A DNA stretch of 64,000 nt from Elephas maximus indicus (taxonomy: Eukaryota; Chordata; Mammalia; Proboscidea; Elephantidae), in the NCBI RefSeq assembly GCF_024166365.1, contig NC_064820.1:147022001-147086000 (forward strand), written 5' to 3'. A model generated the notes under the pieces. It did not search any database. It was not told the origin of the DNA and saw nothing but the letters and a program-made list of their open reading frames with translations. The stretch's first letter is position 1, and the number at the start of each line of letters is the position of its first letter. Below, one piece after another: positions 13,701-22,864 of this stretch. The translations under genes and the position numbers were made by a program.

Positions 13701-16700
13701 ATCGTTTTAGTTTTGGGCTAGCTGAGAGTCTGGGGGCCATGACTTCTGAGATCCCTCCAGTCTCAGTCAGACCATTAAGTCTGGTCTTTTTACTAGAATT
13801 TGAGGTCTTCATCCCACTTTTCTCCTGCTCCATCAGGGATTTTCTGCTATGCTCTCTATCAGGACAGTCATTGGTGGTAGCTGGGCACAATCTAGTTCTT
13901 CTGGTCTCAGGCTGACAGAGTCTCTGGTTTATGCGGCCCATTCTTTCTCCTGGGCTCACATTTTCCTTGTGTCTTTGCTGTTTTTCATTCTCCTTTGCTC
14001 CAGGTGGGTTAAGACCAATTGATGCATCTTAGATGGCTGCTTGCTAGCTTTTAAGACCCCAGAAGTTGTCAAAGTTTTATATATATTTTGGTTATTAGAT
14101 TCTTTTTTTTTTTTTTTGAAATTGCGCTTTAGGTGAAAGTGTATATCTTAATTTCTCATACAAAAATGTATACACATATTCTTATGTGAAATTAGCTGCG
14201 ATCTCTATAATGTGACAGCACACTCCCCCTTTCTACCTTTCTATCCCCGGTTTCTTGTGGCCATTTGACCAGTTCCTGTCCCTCCTTGCTTTCTCATCCT
14301 GCCTCCAGACAGGAGCTGCCCATTTGGTCTCCTATATCTGCATGAACCAAGAACCACACACTTCATGAGTATTATTTTACGTTTTATAATCCAGTCTAAT
14401 CTTTGTCTGAAGAGTGGGCTTTGGGAATGGTTTTAGTTCCGGATTAACAGAGCGTTCAGGGGTAATGGCTTCAGGGGTTCCTCCAGTCTCAGTCAGACCA
14501 TTAAGTTTGGTCTTTTTAAGCAAATTTGAGTTCTGCTCTACACTTTTCTTCTGCTCCACTAGGGACTCTCTGTTGTATTCCCTGTCAGGGTGGTCACTGA
14601 TGATAGCTGGGCACTGTCTAGTTTTTCTGGTCTCAGGCTGATAAAGTCTCTGGTTTATGCGGTCCTTTTGTCTCTTGGGCTAATATTTTCCTTGTTAGCT
14701 TATTTATCTTTCTGTTGTTAAGTTGTTGAAGTTTTATATATATTTTGGTTATTAGATTCTTATCAGATATATGGTTTCTGAACATATTCTCCCAGTGAGT
14801 AATTTGTCTTTTTACTTTTTTGGTGAAGTCTTTTGATGAACAAAATTTTTAATTTTTATGAGGTCTCATTTATTTATTTTGTCTTTTGCTGTTAGTGCTT
14901 TTGTTATTATATTAGATAATCCACTGTTATAAGCTAGGCCTGACAGTGTTGTCCCTGCATTTTTACATATGCTTTTTTGATTAATTGAAAAACGTAAGCT
15001 GAAATAAATGTGAGGTGCAGGAAGGTTGTGACAGCTGTATCCCAGTGCCTAGAGCAATATCTGACATAAATTAGGTTTTCAACCATACTTGTTGAATAAA
15101 TGAAAGAGAGCAACATCAAAAAATTAAAAAATGACTTACACCTAATATAAGACCACTCTGTAGTCTCTTCCAATTCTGCTGTTTTTGCAGACAAATTTAT
15201 ATACTCAATTTCATCATGATCATTTTTTCTTTAACAGTATTGTTCTTGTATCAGAATCTTATTTGCCAAGCCCCACTCTTCTCCTAATATAAAAAAAGAT
15301 TTATCAATTTTATGAAATCTTCCTTTTCCAGCCTTACTTACTAACAGTTTTATAGGTAAAATGATAATTTTGGGTGTGTTTCTTTTGTCCTGTTCTCCTT
15401 TGTTCTTTGAACATTTACTGAACTTTAAATAACTATAGTATTATCTACATTTTGGTCCAGCTCCCAACTTTATACTCATTATTAAGGAGCCCTGGCGACG
15501 AAATAAGCACTCAGCTGTTAATCGAAAGGTCAGTGGTTGGAACCTACCAGTGGCTCCATGTGAGAAAAGTACTGACAATCTGCTCCTATAAGGATTAGAG
15601 CCTAGGAAACCCTATGGGACAGTTCTACTCTATAATGTAGGGTCGATATGCATCAGAATCGACTCGATGGCACACAACAACATTAAGGCCACACTCATTA
15701 TTTCATAATTTAATCTGTAGATTAACTTGTCTTTAAATTCTGGATCCACTTGATTCATAATCTTTTCATTAGTAATAGCAAGGTCATAGGTTTTTGTAAG
15801 TTAGGTTTTATTTCTAATAATTTTGTCACTTTAACATTAAGTTTACTTTTTCAAACAGTACCCATTTATATAACCCATTTATATACAGGATGGCATATAT
15901 CAAGAGATTTATAGAGTCATTATTAATGTCTTTCAAGTATTCTTTCTAAAACTTTCTGCATTTAAAAAAAAAAGCCCGTTGCCAATTCCAACTTACAGCG
16001 ACTCTATAGGAGAGAGTAGAACTGCCCCATAGGGTTTCCGTGGAGCACCTGGTGGATTCAGACTGCCGACCTTTTGGTTAGCAGCCATAGTTCTTAACCA
16101 CCACACCAAAAGAGTTTCCTCTATAAGTATAGGAGGAAAAAAAAAAAGCTCTGCTTTTTTGAGAATAATTCTATGATCTTCATATTAAATACTGCTGAAG
16201 TTGTTAGAACTAGAAAAATAACAACTGATTAATAACTTGTTGAGAGTTACAAGCAAAGTATAGTACTATAATCTGTCCACTGAGTTAATGATTAAAATAA
16301 TAGTTTTAAATTTTTAAAGACATTCAGGTTATATAAACAAGGTAACAGCGTCTGTTTACAGCCTTAGCAATATCTGGTTGGACAGATCTCAATCATGTTA
16401 CAGTCCTTGAGCCATTAACTCTTTAATTCCTCCACCTGGAGAGAGAAGTACTAGCTGATAAAAAGCTATAGGTATTATTTTAAGATCTAAATATACTCCT
16501 TGAGAGCTGTGTTACCTATTATTTACTATACTATGTTAAGAACAGGTCAAATCACCTGATCATAATTTATCTACCAAAAAATTTTTTAAAAAAGACCTTT
16601 GGTTAGTGCTTATAAATCAGTTATCACTTGATAAGGTGCTGCACTGTATGACAAAATATACTCACTAGGATGTAACGTTGGGACATGCTGTCCAAGTCTG

Positions 16701-17065
16701 TCATCTTTGAGCATGTGGAGAAGTGTTGTTTTTCCCGCATTATCCAATCCAAGAAACACCAATTTACCAGTTTTCTTATATAATCCTATAGAGTAAGAAA
16801 TAGGTATTATTGCCTTTCACAGATAAGGAAACTAAAGCTAAGGTAGAGAAAGTAATTTGCCAGAGGATACGTAATTTATAGGTCTACAAAATTTTAAAGC
16901 CTCATCCTTAACTATTGGGTTATGTATGAAGAAACTCTACACAAACAAGCACTATTACATAACAGGATTAAATGGGATAACTACAGAGAACAAAGGGCCA
17001 CCATTACCTAAAAACTGCAGCACACTGCTGAAACCACTGTAAATCCAGTCAAATATGAAGGACAT
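1675..17065 (-). CDS. SAR1B: SAR1B, small GTPase of the COPII coat (complete spliced CDS, six coding exons)
   Basis: The coding sequence joins, on the minus strand, 17065-17008, 16785-16666, 8546-8481, 6089-5986, 4924-4793 and 1791-1675. The total is 597 bp, 198 codons plus stop, the family's usual length, and all junction phases agree. SAR1B is the GTPase that inserts into the ER membrane when GTP-bound and recruits SEC23/SEC24 to begin COPII vesicle budding; it is needed for chylomicron export in people. Visible motifs: N-terminal amphipathic segment [21 protein letters not shown]-loop GLDNAGKT (about residues 32-39), switch I region near Thr56-Thr60, DLGGH with His79, NKID, and CSVL. GGHVQ and [15 protein letters not shown] match SAR1B rather than SAR1A as I remember them. 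The last codon gives Asn, where I recall Asp in human. All acceptors are AG; one donor (exon 5) is GC. The start codon has G at -3. Confidence 0.97.
2040..2542 (+). repeat. L1 3' UTR fragment, older afrotherian subfamily, copy 1
   Basis: Contains gaatcctgatcaaaaagggg and the downstream 3' UTR block (ttgagcactgtgctctttta). The same blocks recur in plus orientation at 3041-3310 and inverted at 11200-11480. It is interrupted by the AfroSINE at 2240-2410. Confidence 0.7.
2240..2410 (-). repeat. AfroSINE
   Basis: Minus-orientation copy with an A-rich start, the shared tail and a terminal ccaccagggctcc head, inserted in an L1 3' UTR. Confidence 0.85.
2543..2711 (+). repeat. AfroSINE
   Basis: Full-length plus copy starting ggaaaccctggtggcatact and ending in a T/G-rich tail. 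It separates two L1 3' UTR copies. Confidence 0.88.
2712..3525 (+). repeat. L1 3' UTR to poly(A), older subfamily, copy 2
   Basis: Runs from the cttgcaagcagccatccaag block through attctatagaagaatcctga to the 3' end tgtatattctcaacaacaac, followed by an A-rich tail. It is the inverse of the sequence near 11040-11700. Confidence 0.75.
3526..3904. other. SAR1B intron, no recognised element
   Basis: AT-rich intronic sequence with a poly-A stretch at 3591-3604. I see no gene or identifiable repeat. Confidence 0.5.
3905..4190 (-). repeat. L1 3' end, 5'-truncated
   Basis: Starts with the reversed L1 3' terminus (attgtgctttaagtaaaagt) and runs through cctccggacaggagctgccc to the tcttatagt block. Confidence 0.85.
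4320..4787 (+). mobile_element. ERVL-MaLR-type solo LTR abutting the SAR1B exon 5 donor
   Basis: Starts TG and ends CA (...gataattaagaca). It has the MaLR-like layout: acttcatgattgccagtatt-like 5' part, a TATA-like gagatataaaagatagaa segment, and a 3' part ending in gttatagcagcactagataa. The 5-bp target repeats are cttac (4315-4319) and cttgc (4788-4792), which differ at one base. A second, more complete relative lies at 18901-19399. No internal retroviral genes are present. Confidence 0.82.
4793..4924 (-). CDS. SAR1B: SAR1B coding exon 5, GC splice donor beside an LTR
   Basis: 132 bp, in phase 0 at both ends. It encodes [20 protein letters not shown] and then [24 protein letters not shown], with the guanine-specificity motif NKID. 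The acceptor is gtttttcag. The donor is AAAG|gcaag, a GC donor; the next base (+6 T) is the terminal base of an LTR occupying 4320-4787. The exon must end here because coding exon 6 resumes in phase 0 with GNISLKELN. Confidence 0.95.
4925..5985. other. SAR1B: SAR1B intron 4
   Basis: Intron between coding exons 4 and 5. Apart from the MIR at 5145-5360, I see no gene or clear element. Confidence 0.6.
5145..5360 (+). repeat. MIR SINE
   Basis: Typical MIR order: a tggctttgctgcttctttgt-like segment, tgtgaccttggagaagttag, then ttaaatgaggtaatatatgc and tgcctggcacaaagtaggaa. Confidence 0.85.
5986..6089 (-). CDS. SAR1B: SAR1B coding exon 4
   Basis: 104 bp, entering in phase 1 and leaving in phase 0. 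It encodes [20 protein letters not shown] and then [27 protein letters not shown] is typical of SAR1B. The acceptor is gtttttgttag and the donor is GAT|gtaag. Confidence 0.96.
6350..6515 (+). repeat. LTR-like fragment, family not assigned
   Basis: Begins tgatggttaaggttatgtgt and continues cagcttggctgggccacaat, with internal near-repeats of the tgatgtaatttggcagtta type, ending near ggaacccaaccatg. It resembles LTR-derived repeats. Confidence 0.5.
6737..6872 (-). repeat. AfroSINE, older variant
   Basis: Starts ttgttgttattagttgctgt, then gacttatggcgaccccgtgt and ttttcaaggctgtgaccttt. It is the same variant as the copy at 44680-44880. Confidence 0.75.
6886..6942. repeat. TA/CATA-rich simple repeat
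   Basis: Alternating catacatg/tatatg microsatellite-like tract. Confidence 0.8.
6960..7065 (-). repeat. L1 3' end, very short
   Basis: Reversed L1 terminus (attgtgctttaggtgaaagt) between gcattcatttttt and gtattcatttttt, the likely target duplication. Confidence 0.75.
7300..7452 (+). repeat. AfroSINE
   Basis: Plus copy ggaaatcctagtggtgtagt through the tail atcgctatgagtcggaattg. Confidence 0.85.
7453..8480. other. SAR1B: SAR1B intron 3, ancient repeat traces only
   Basis: The part at about 7710-8220 (cttactatgtgctgggcact, later agtaacgtgttcagaactgt) looks like a decayed pan-mammalian interspersed repeat of the kind also seen at 30300-31560. No coding sequence is seen. Confidence 0.4.
8481..8546 (-). 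CDS. SAR1B: SAR1B coding exon 3 (switch II start)
   Basis: 66 bp, phase 1 to phase 1. It encodes [20 protein letters not shown] plus flanking residues, including the DxxGH motif with the His79 needed for GTP hydrolysis. The acceptor is ttgttacttag and the donor is CAAG|gtaag. Confidence 0.96.
8547..8899. other. SAR1B: SAR1B intron 2, nothing recognised
   Basis: AT-rich intronic sequence; no element recognised. Confidence 0.5.
8900..10330 (-). repeat. Old L1 (5' half), inverted, interrupted by an RTE fragment
   Basis: Contains inverted L1 ORF1/5' region text such as gggactccaattacaggttt and the block gtgttctctcctctccagta. A 23-base unit is duplicated in tandem at 9651-9673 and 9681-9703. Reading frames are short and broken. 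Confidence 0.6.
9145..9380 (-). repeat. RTE/BovB-type LINE 3' end
   Basis: Inverted copy of the element at 42935-44162: gttgttgttaagtcccgttg tail, then atgagctcattg-like text and the ctaagcatgatgtccttctc block. Confidence 0.75.
10590..10985 (-). repeat. L1 ORF2 3' end, old copy
   Basis: Inverted ORF2 C-terminal coding text (gctgagtagaattccattgt, gaacatctgggttgtttcca) with stops. Confidence 0.75.
10990..12645 (-). repeat. L1 3' UTR and ORF2 end, older subfamily
   Basis: 10990-11990 is the inverse of the plus-strand 3' UTR copies at 2040-3525. 12000-12645 continues into the ORF2 C-terminal region (tagtctagggcatgtatgca, gatgggcatttaggttgttt). Confidence 0.8.
12646..13377 (-). repeat. L1 ORF2 3' region, disrupted by two later L1s
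   Basis: Carries the ORF2 C-terminal block again, immediately after the previous copy, and continues beyond the two insertions at 14729-14930. It reads towards the 5' end of ORF2 as tcaagtcctttgctcagttt. Confidence 0.78.
13378..14064 (-). repeat. L1 3' end with 10-bp target duplication
   Basis: 5'-truncated L1 consisting of 3' UTR only, flanked by gttgtcaaag at 13368-13377 and 14065-14074. Confidence 0.85.
14105..14728 (-). repeat. L1 3' end with 33-bp target duplication
   Basis: Second 3' UTR-only L1 in the same host L1. The direct repeats at 14072-14104 and 14729-14761 are identical as read (core ttggttattagattctt). Confidence 0.85.
14729..14930 (-). repeat. Continuation of the disrupted L1 ORF2
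   Basis: Resumes with tcttatcagatatatggttt and ttttggtgaagtcttttgat, the text expected upstream of 13377. Confidence 0.75.
14931..15484. other. SAR1B: SAR1B intron 2, nothing recognised
   Basis: AT-rich; no gene and no clear repeat identified. Confidence 0.45.
15485..15685 (+). repeat. AfroSINE, longer variant
   Basis: gagccctggcgacgaaataa head, an extra middle block (actgacaatctgctcctata) and a tail ending ggcacacaacaacatt, which is closer to the RTE 3' end than the common form. Confidence 0.8.
15963..16117 (-). repeat. AfroSINE
   Basis: A-rich start, then cccgttgccaattccaactt through ccgaccttttggttagcagc to agagtttcct. Confidence 0.85.
16118..16665. other. SAR1B: SAR1B intron 2, adjacent to coding exon 2
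   Basis: No element recognised. Confidence 0.45.
16666..16785 (-). CDS. SAR1B: SAR1B coding exon 2 (P-loop)
   Basis: 120 bp, phase 1 to phase 1. It encodes the [10 protein letters not shown]-loop, then [20 protein letters not shown]. The acceptor is tactctatag and the donor is A|gtgagt. Confidence 0.96.
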
Positions 17066-17083
17066 ATCCAAATCTTATAGGAT
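17008..17083 (-). CDS. SAR1B: SAR1B first coding exon
   Basis: The acceptor is ctctttcag at 17084 and above. The ATG is at 17065-17063, after an 18-base untranslated lead within the exon. It encodes residues 1-19 plus the first base of Gly20, including the hydrophobic and amphipathic membrane-bending segment. The donor is G|gtaatgg at 17007 and below. Confidence 0.96.
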
Positions 17084-17279
17084 CTGAAAGAGTTACAAAT
17101 TTAGCAGTCAACGTTAAGTACCAATACACATTAAACACCAACAACATTAAACATCAACCCTTTGAGTAAATAATCCTAGAAAGATCTTACCACAAAGAGT
17201 CAAATACTCTTATCCAGGCTGGTCTAACCTGATCAACAATGATGTATAAAACAAAATACCATTAAAATACAAACTAAAC

Positions 17280-17566
17280 ACTATTTTTTGTCCATCAAAA
17301 TATCAAAGATGAAAAAGAATTTTAACAGCCAGGGCTAGAAAGGATGTGGTAAAAGAGGCACTGCTGTGGCAGTATAAATTGGTAGAAATTTTTTTCAAAA
17401 TCAGTTTGCAACAACACATCTATTGATACCATTTGAACCAAGAAGTCTGCTTTTAGAAATCATCCTGAATACAGAAAAGCATTATGTATAAAGATGTACA
17501 TCACTCAAGTGTTAGGTAAGACAAATTTTGGAAATAATCTATGTTCAACAATACATTAAATTATTG
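17280..17566 (+). repeat. Old L1 (L1M-type) fragment
   Basis: Text resembling ancient L1 3' coding sequence (gctagaaaggatgtggtaaa, caagaagtctgcttttagaa). Confidence 0.5.
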
Positions 17567-17756
17567 TATATATGGACTGGAAACCCTGGTGGCGTAGTGG
17601 TTAAGTGCTACGGCTGCTAACCAAAGGGTCAGCAGTTCAAATCCATCAGGCGCTCCTTGGAAACTCTATGGGGCAGTTCTACTCTGTCCTATAGGGTCGC
17701 TATGAGTCGGAATCGACTCGACGGCACTGGGTTTGGTTTTTGGTTATATATGGACT
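17567..17756 (+). repeat. AfroSINE, young-looking, 12-bp target duplication
   Basis: Body 17579-17744 (166 bp) between tatatatggact at 17567-17578 and 17745-17756. It shows tRNA-type A box tggcgtagtgg and B box cagttcaaatcc, and the full shared tail. This is the best reference copy in the window. Confidence 0.93.
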
Positions 17757-18900
17757 ATGGAATATATACCAAAACCTTGTTGTTCTTACTTGGATAGGGA
17801 GAGAAAGCATAGAAAGAGCAGGAAAAGAAGAGAAAGAGGAAGGAAGTTTATGATGAAATAGAGAGTATTCAAGTCTGAATATATCTGTGTGAATAAAAGC
17901 CCCCCTCCTTTTTTTTTTGTTTCTTTTGGTCTTTTATAGTAGTTGGTACTAGGTGGTAAGTTTCTGGGTTTGTTATCTTTCTGCATTTTTCAAATGTTAA
18001 TAATATTACTGAATATTAAAAATATATATTTTAACTCATAGTGGAAAATACAGAGTATAGTTAAATTCAGCATTTGACATGTGCCTTGATAAACTAATTG
18101 GAGTAACATGGAAAATAAGAGGAAAAAAGCCTCTCGGGAAAAGATCACACATACAGAAATATACTTTTACATAAACAAAATTCATTTTCTAGAGCTCAAC
18201 GGAAGAATCTAGGCCCAAAACTTGGCCCAAGTCAAAAAAGTTTGAAGGGTTGTGCTGTCTTTGACATTCTTTAGACAAAATATGATACACAACACTGCTT
18301 TCTTCTCACTCTAGTGGGCTGCCAAGCTTGACAAACATGGGTTCACCATACTCAGAATTCCTGGAGGATATGGTGTCAAGAGACCACACTGCCTTGAGAG
18401 TAAGAGAGGCAGAGAAAAGAGAGCGAGCCTACCTCATCACTTTCCAGTTTGTAAGAGATTACCTGGATCCTAGAAATAGTCTCTACCCTTTCTCCTCCCC
18501 CTTACTTGAACTAACACAACCAGATTTTTGTTCTTGCAAACAGTCGAATGCTAAGACAAGGTGTTTGGCAAAATTATGAATCATTTCATGTGTCAGTATC
18601 ACAAGAATGAGAGCGACAACAGCAGCATATATATACAAGAATCTAACACCTTGGAAGTTCCTGTTTTATTCAGGTTGAAAATTTTAGTGCCTTCTGACTC
18701 AACGGCACTGGGTTGGGTTGATTATCATTCTAGGTCACGTAGAAATTGAAACTCATAATCAGAGAGAATATATACATGTGGCTTATGTTCCCTGGAGATT
18801 TTAAGATGCGATGTATGTTTTTTGAAGAGAATCATAATAGCCTTCACTGTATAGAATTAAATAAAGCAGTAGTGTGTATTATTTTATTCAATACATGTTT
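17757..18900. other. SAR1B: SAR1B intron 1, mostly unassigned
   Basis: Contains a small AfroSINE-tail remnant near 18690-18717 (ctcaacggcactgggttggg). The open frame at 18328-18579 has no recognisable homologue and no splice or codon evidence. Confidence 0.4.
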
Positions 18901-19399
18901 TTATGGATTGCACTGTGTTCCCCAAAAATGTATGGCAACTTGGCTAGCCCATGATTCCCAGTATTGGGTGATTGTCCACCGTTTTGTCATCTGATATGAT
19001 TTTCCTGTGTTGTAAATCCTACCTCAATGATGTTAATGAGGCAGGATTAGAGGCAGTTATATTAATGAGGCAGGACTCAATCTACTAGGTGGTATTTTGA
19101 GTCAGTCTCTTTTGAGATATAAAAGACAAAAGTGAGCAGAGAGACAGGGGGCCTCATACTACCAAGAAACAAGAGCAAGGACAACAGTGCTTCTTTTGGA
19201 CCTGGGGTCCCTGCGCTGAGAAGCTCCCAGACCAGGGGAAGATTGACGACAAGGACCTTCCCCCAGAGCAGAGAGAGAAAGTCTTCCCCTGGAGCTGGCA
19301 CCCTGAATTCGTACTTCTAGCTTCCTAGACTATGAGAATAAATTTCTCCTTTGTTAGAGCCATCCACTTGTAGTGTCACAGCACTAGATAACTAAGACA
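18901..19399 (+). mobile_element. ERVL-MaLR-type solo LTR
   Basis: Starts ttatggattgcactgtgttc, has a TATA-like ttttgagatataaaagacaa and a polyadenylation-like gagaataaattt, and ends tagataactaagaca. Same family as 4320-4787. A tgttt follows the 3' end and also precedes the 5' end. Confidence 0.8.
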
Positions 19400-19639
19400 T
19401 GTTTACTGAGCAATTTCTTGCAGTGAACTCTCATGCTTTCTTTGGTTTCCACAGGAACCACCTAGTCAAGAATCTTACTGCCACATTCCTAAACTACCAC
19501 CTTAACCTCAAAATTTGTCTCTACCCACCTAGTATACTCTCTCCAGAATGGCCTCACCAAAATGTCATCTTGAGCTTGACTTACTGCATAGTCAGGGTGG
19601 CCATGTCTCAGTCTGCCAGAGATAGTCTCAGTTTATACC

Positions 19640-19945
19640 TGTTGTTGTTAGGTGTCATCGAGTTGGTTCCAATTCATAGCCACCCTATGTACAACAGAAC
19701 AAAACACTGCCCAATCTTGCGCCATCCTCACAATCATTGCTATGTCTGAGCCCACTGCTGCAGCCTCTTTGAGGGTCTTGCTCTACTTTATCAAGCATGA
19801 TGTCCTTTTCCAGGATAACATGTCCAAAGTACATGCGACAAAATTTTGCCATCTTCACTTCCAAGGAGCATTCTGGCTGTACTTCTTCCAAGACAGATTT
19901 GTTCGTTCTTCTGGCAGTGCCAATGGTGTAATTCAAAGGCATGAA
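19640..19945 (-). repeat. RTE/BovB-type LINE 3' end
   Basis: Inverted copy of the 3' coding end and tail: gttgttgttaggtgtcatcg, then caagcatgatgtccttttcc and ttcttccaagacagatttgt. Confidence 0.82.
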
Positions 19946-22264
19946 TTTTTCTTCAGTTTGTTACCCCAATATAATTATTAGTAAAGCTTCCTTTCACTCT
20001 CAAAAAGGTCCTGATTTAGTTGATAAAGTATATGGCCACCCTGTACACTGTGAGTGAAAAGCCACAGGAGGTTTTTGAGCTGAGAAGTGATACAATCAAA
20101 CTTCTGGTCTAGCATTCCAGAACTTCCACTATCTACCTCTTAGCTACCTTTCCAAGCTTAACATACATTAGTTCCCTATTTATAGCCTTCCCTGGGTCAA
20201 AGTGAACTGACAGCCATTCACTGCAGGTGACTTACACTTTACCACCTTAAAACCAATGTCCATTCCTCTTCCCAACATCAGAATGTTCTTCCAACATTCT
20301 GCCTGAAGTTCTCCTGCCTCAAGTACCAGCCAAAATGAAAGAAGAAATGAGTTCTTACTTGAGTTGGTATTTAAGGGATAGATGGGGGTGGAAGAACCAA
20401 CGGAACCCAGAGAGTGTAAAAGAACTAGAAGAGATTTGCAAAAGTGCAAAGAAGTTAGCCATATCAAATATAGCTATAGTCACAGCTGGCTTTGGTGACA
20501 AGGAGACAAATGTTAAGAGCGTGAGAAGCCTGAAGTAGAAGAGTAGTACAGGGCTGCCTGTGGTAAGTGCTCAAGAGCAGAATAGAGCAGAGTAAGAGCC
20601 TATCTCCAGGATTAACTGCATAACCTTGAAAAGGCGTAAGTTTCTCCTACAAAATCTCTCAAGGGTTGTAAAGATCAAATGAGCTAAATTGTAGAATTTT
20701 TAATACTAGGCTGCTGTGATTATTGAGAAGTGAATGGGGTAGGTGGTAAAAGATGGAGGCAGTGAGGAGAGATTCCTCTTTCAAAAAGTTTGAAATTGAA
20801 TAAGAAATAAGACTTTCTTCTTAAGGAAAGGTGAAGCTTGAGTATGTTGATAAAAGAAGAGAAGGAGCTAGTGGGAAGGGAGAAGTTACAAAGATGAAGA
20901 GAGAGAAGGAATTAACCAAATGAAAGGCACAAGGACTCAAGAGAATCCTGGATTAAGCATGCATCCCTGCATCCCTCCCTCTAGGATTAGAAGAAAGGAG
21001 GGCCAGGAAAAGTGTAGTAGAGATGGCAGGAATCCGACTTAAAAGTGAAAAATAGGTATAGAGAAATCTTGATCAACATAAAAGATTGCTAAAAAGTGCC
21101 AAGGGCTCAGCTGGGGTGGAAAAACAAACATTTGTTTCCTCTACTCTACCACCTCCCGACCCTGCCCAGCAAAACTCAGCTTTAGAGAAAGTGGAGTGAC
21201 TGGGGATTAGGGACTCCAGGATAGGGGCTGAAAAAGGGCAAGGAGAACAGGGAGTTGAGAGTACTGCAGAGAGGAGCTGAAGTGATCTGATCAGAAGTTT
21301 GGGCTGAGTGGGTAAAGGTATGAAGGCAGGTAGTACATGGGGATGGGATGCAGATCAAAAACAGGCTTCTCATAGAATAGAACTGGGCACACAGGGACAA
21401 AGTCTTTAAGTCTTTAAGATGTAGGAAAACTGTGAGAGGTGGAAGGTGACCTAGAAGTGTTTCAGCAATGGAGGAGAATGTGGGGTTCAAGAATTCAAGA
21501 GAGGGTCAAATCTGGGTGGTGGCAAGCTCTAAGGCCTGGCTCTGGCATGGACAGCTGAAGAGAACCGGAAGTGAAAGATATGAGAAGCCAGGCTACAGGG
21601 TACACTGTCCACCCTAACAAGCAACAGAATCTCCTAGAAGAGTGGAGGGTATTGCTATAGAAAGCAAGACTGTGAATCAAGTAGCAAAGTTCTCACTGAA
21701 GTGGCAAAGTCCTCACTGAAGGTGACTGTTGGTAGGTGATAGTCATGAAGACTGGTGGAATGGGGTCAGCCTTGAAGGGAAAAGGATTACTACATAAGGA
21801 TGGTACAGATGTGCTGTTGTAAAATCTATCCCAAGGGAAATAATCGAGTGACACATACCGGGAAACCCTGCTTTACAAGATAATCAGGGAAACATTTTTA
21901 TGAAGTGGTGGTTTCTAAGAACTTCAAACTAGGAGTCATTAGAAACAGAATTAATTATTTTTAAGTAGAGGTAAAAATGCCCAACTGAGAATAAAAGCTA
22001 CTTAGCTACAAACAGATATCTGAGCCCTGAGAACAGGTTACACAACACCATGAACACACTATTAAGACATGTGAAGAGCAAAGGTCAAGAACAAGGAAAA
22101 CACGGACACGTCAGCAGATTTATTTATTGCATGAACACCAAACAGGAAAAGTCCCTATACAGATTAGAAAAGTGATCTACTCAAATAACACAAAAATCAG
22201 GGCAAAAGGTATAATGGAACATAACTTCTCAGATTACGAATAACTTCTTAAAGCCTTGTCCCAC
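19946..22264. other. SAR1B: SAR1B intron 1, old unassigned repeats
   Basis: Includes MIR-like text near 20610-20690 and a purine-rich stretch at 20730-21060. No coding exon is recognised. Confidence 0.4.
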
Positions 22265-22550
22265 TTAGCTTACATGGATGATTCCATTTATACAAAATGC
22301 CCAGAATAAGCAAATTCTTAGAGAAAGCAGATTAGTGGTTGTCAAGGACTAGGAGGGGGGGAATGGGGAGTAATTGCTAATGGTTACAGGGTTTCTTTGG
22401 TGGGTCATAAAAACATTCTAAAAGTGGACAGTGGTGATGGCTGCACATTTTGAATATAATAAAAAACACCGAATCGTATGCTACAAAAGGGTAAATTTTA
22501 TGGTATATGAATTATATATCTCAATAAAACGATCATATAAATTTAAATAA
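22265..22550 (+). repeat. Old L1 (L1MB-type) 3' end
   Basis: Characteristic series ttagtggttgtcaaggacta, cagtggtgatggctgcacat, gaattatatatctcaataaa. Confidence 0.75.
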
Positions 22551-22798
22551 AAGCAAATAAAAAAACTTACATTGATTTTTAATATTTACAACTGATTTAT
22601 ACAAGCAACAAACGAAGCAGAACCATTTAGGTATGAACTTTAAAAAATATACCCAAGAAAAAAATACACATAAAGAAAGAGGCAATATGAAATCAGATTA
22701 TGATTACAGAATCAATGTATTAATAACTTTGGAAAGCAAAGCATGATACAGTCATGTACCTAGTATAAAAATAAATCTGGATTTAAAATGCCCCTTTT

Positions 22799-22864
22799 CG
22801 GAATACTATAGGGTTGCTGTAAGTGGGAATCAACTGGATGGCAACGAGTTTGGGTTTTTTGGTT
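22799..22864 (+). repeat. AfroSINE 3' fragment
   Basis: Only the tail: tatagggttgctgtaagtgg to gagtttgggttttttgg. Confidence 0.7.

Noticed and set aside
1675-17065. SAR1A or a processed SAR1 pseudogene
   Set aside because: Introns with splice sites separate all exons, the frame is complete, and diagnostic residues ([20 protein letters not shown]) match SAR1B.
17590-17645. tRNA-like gene with A and B boxes
   Set aside because: It is the tRNA-derived head of an AfroSINE, bounded by a target duplication, not a functional tRNA gene.
18328-18579. 83-codon frame (MTNMGSPYSEFLEDMV...)
   Set aside because: No recognisable homologue, no splice signals tied to it, and it lies antisense within the SAR1B first intron.
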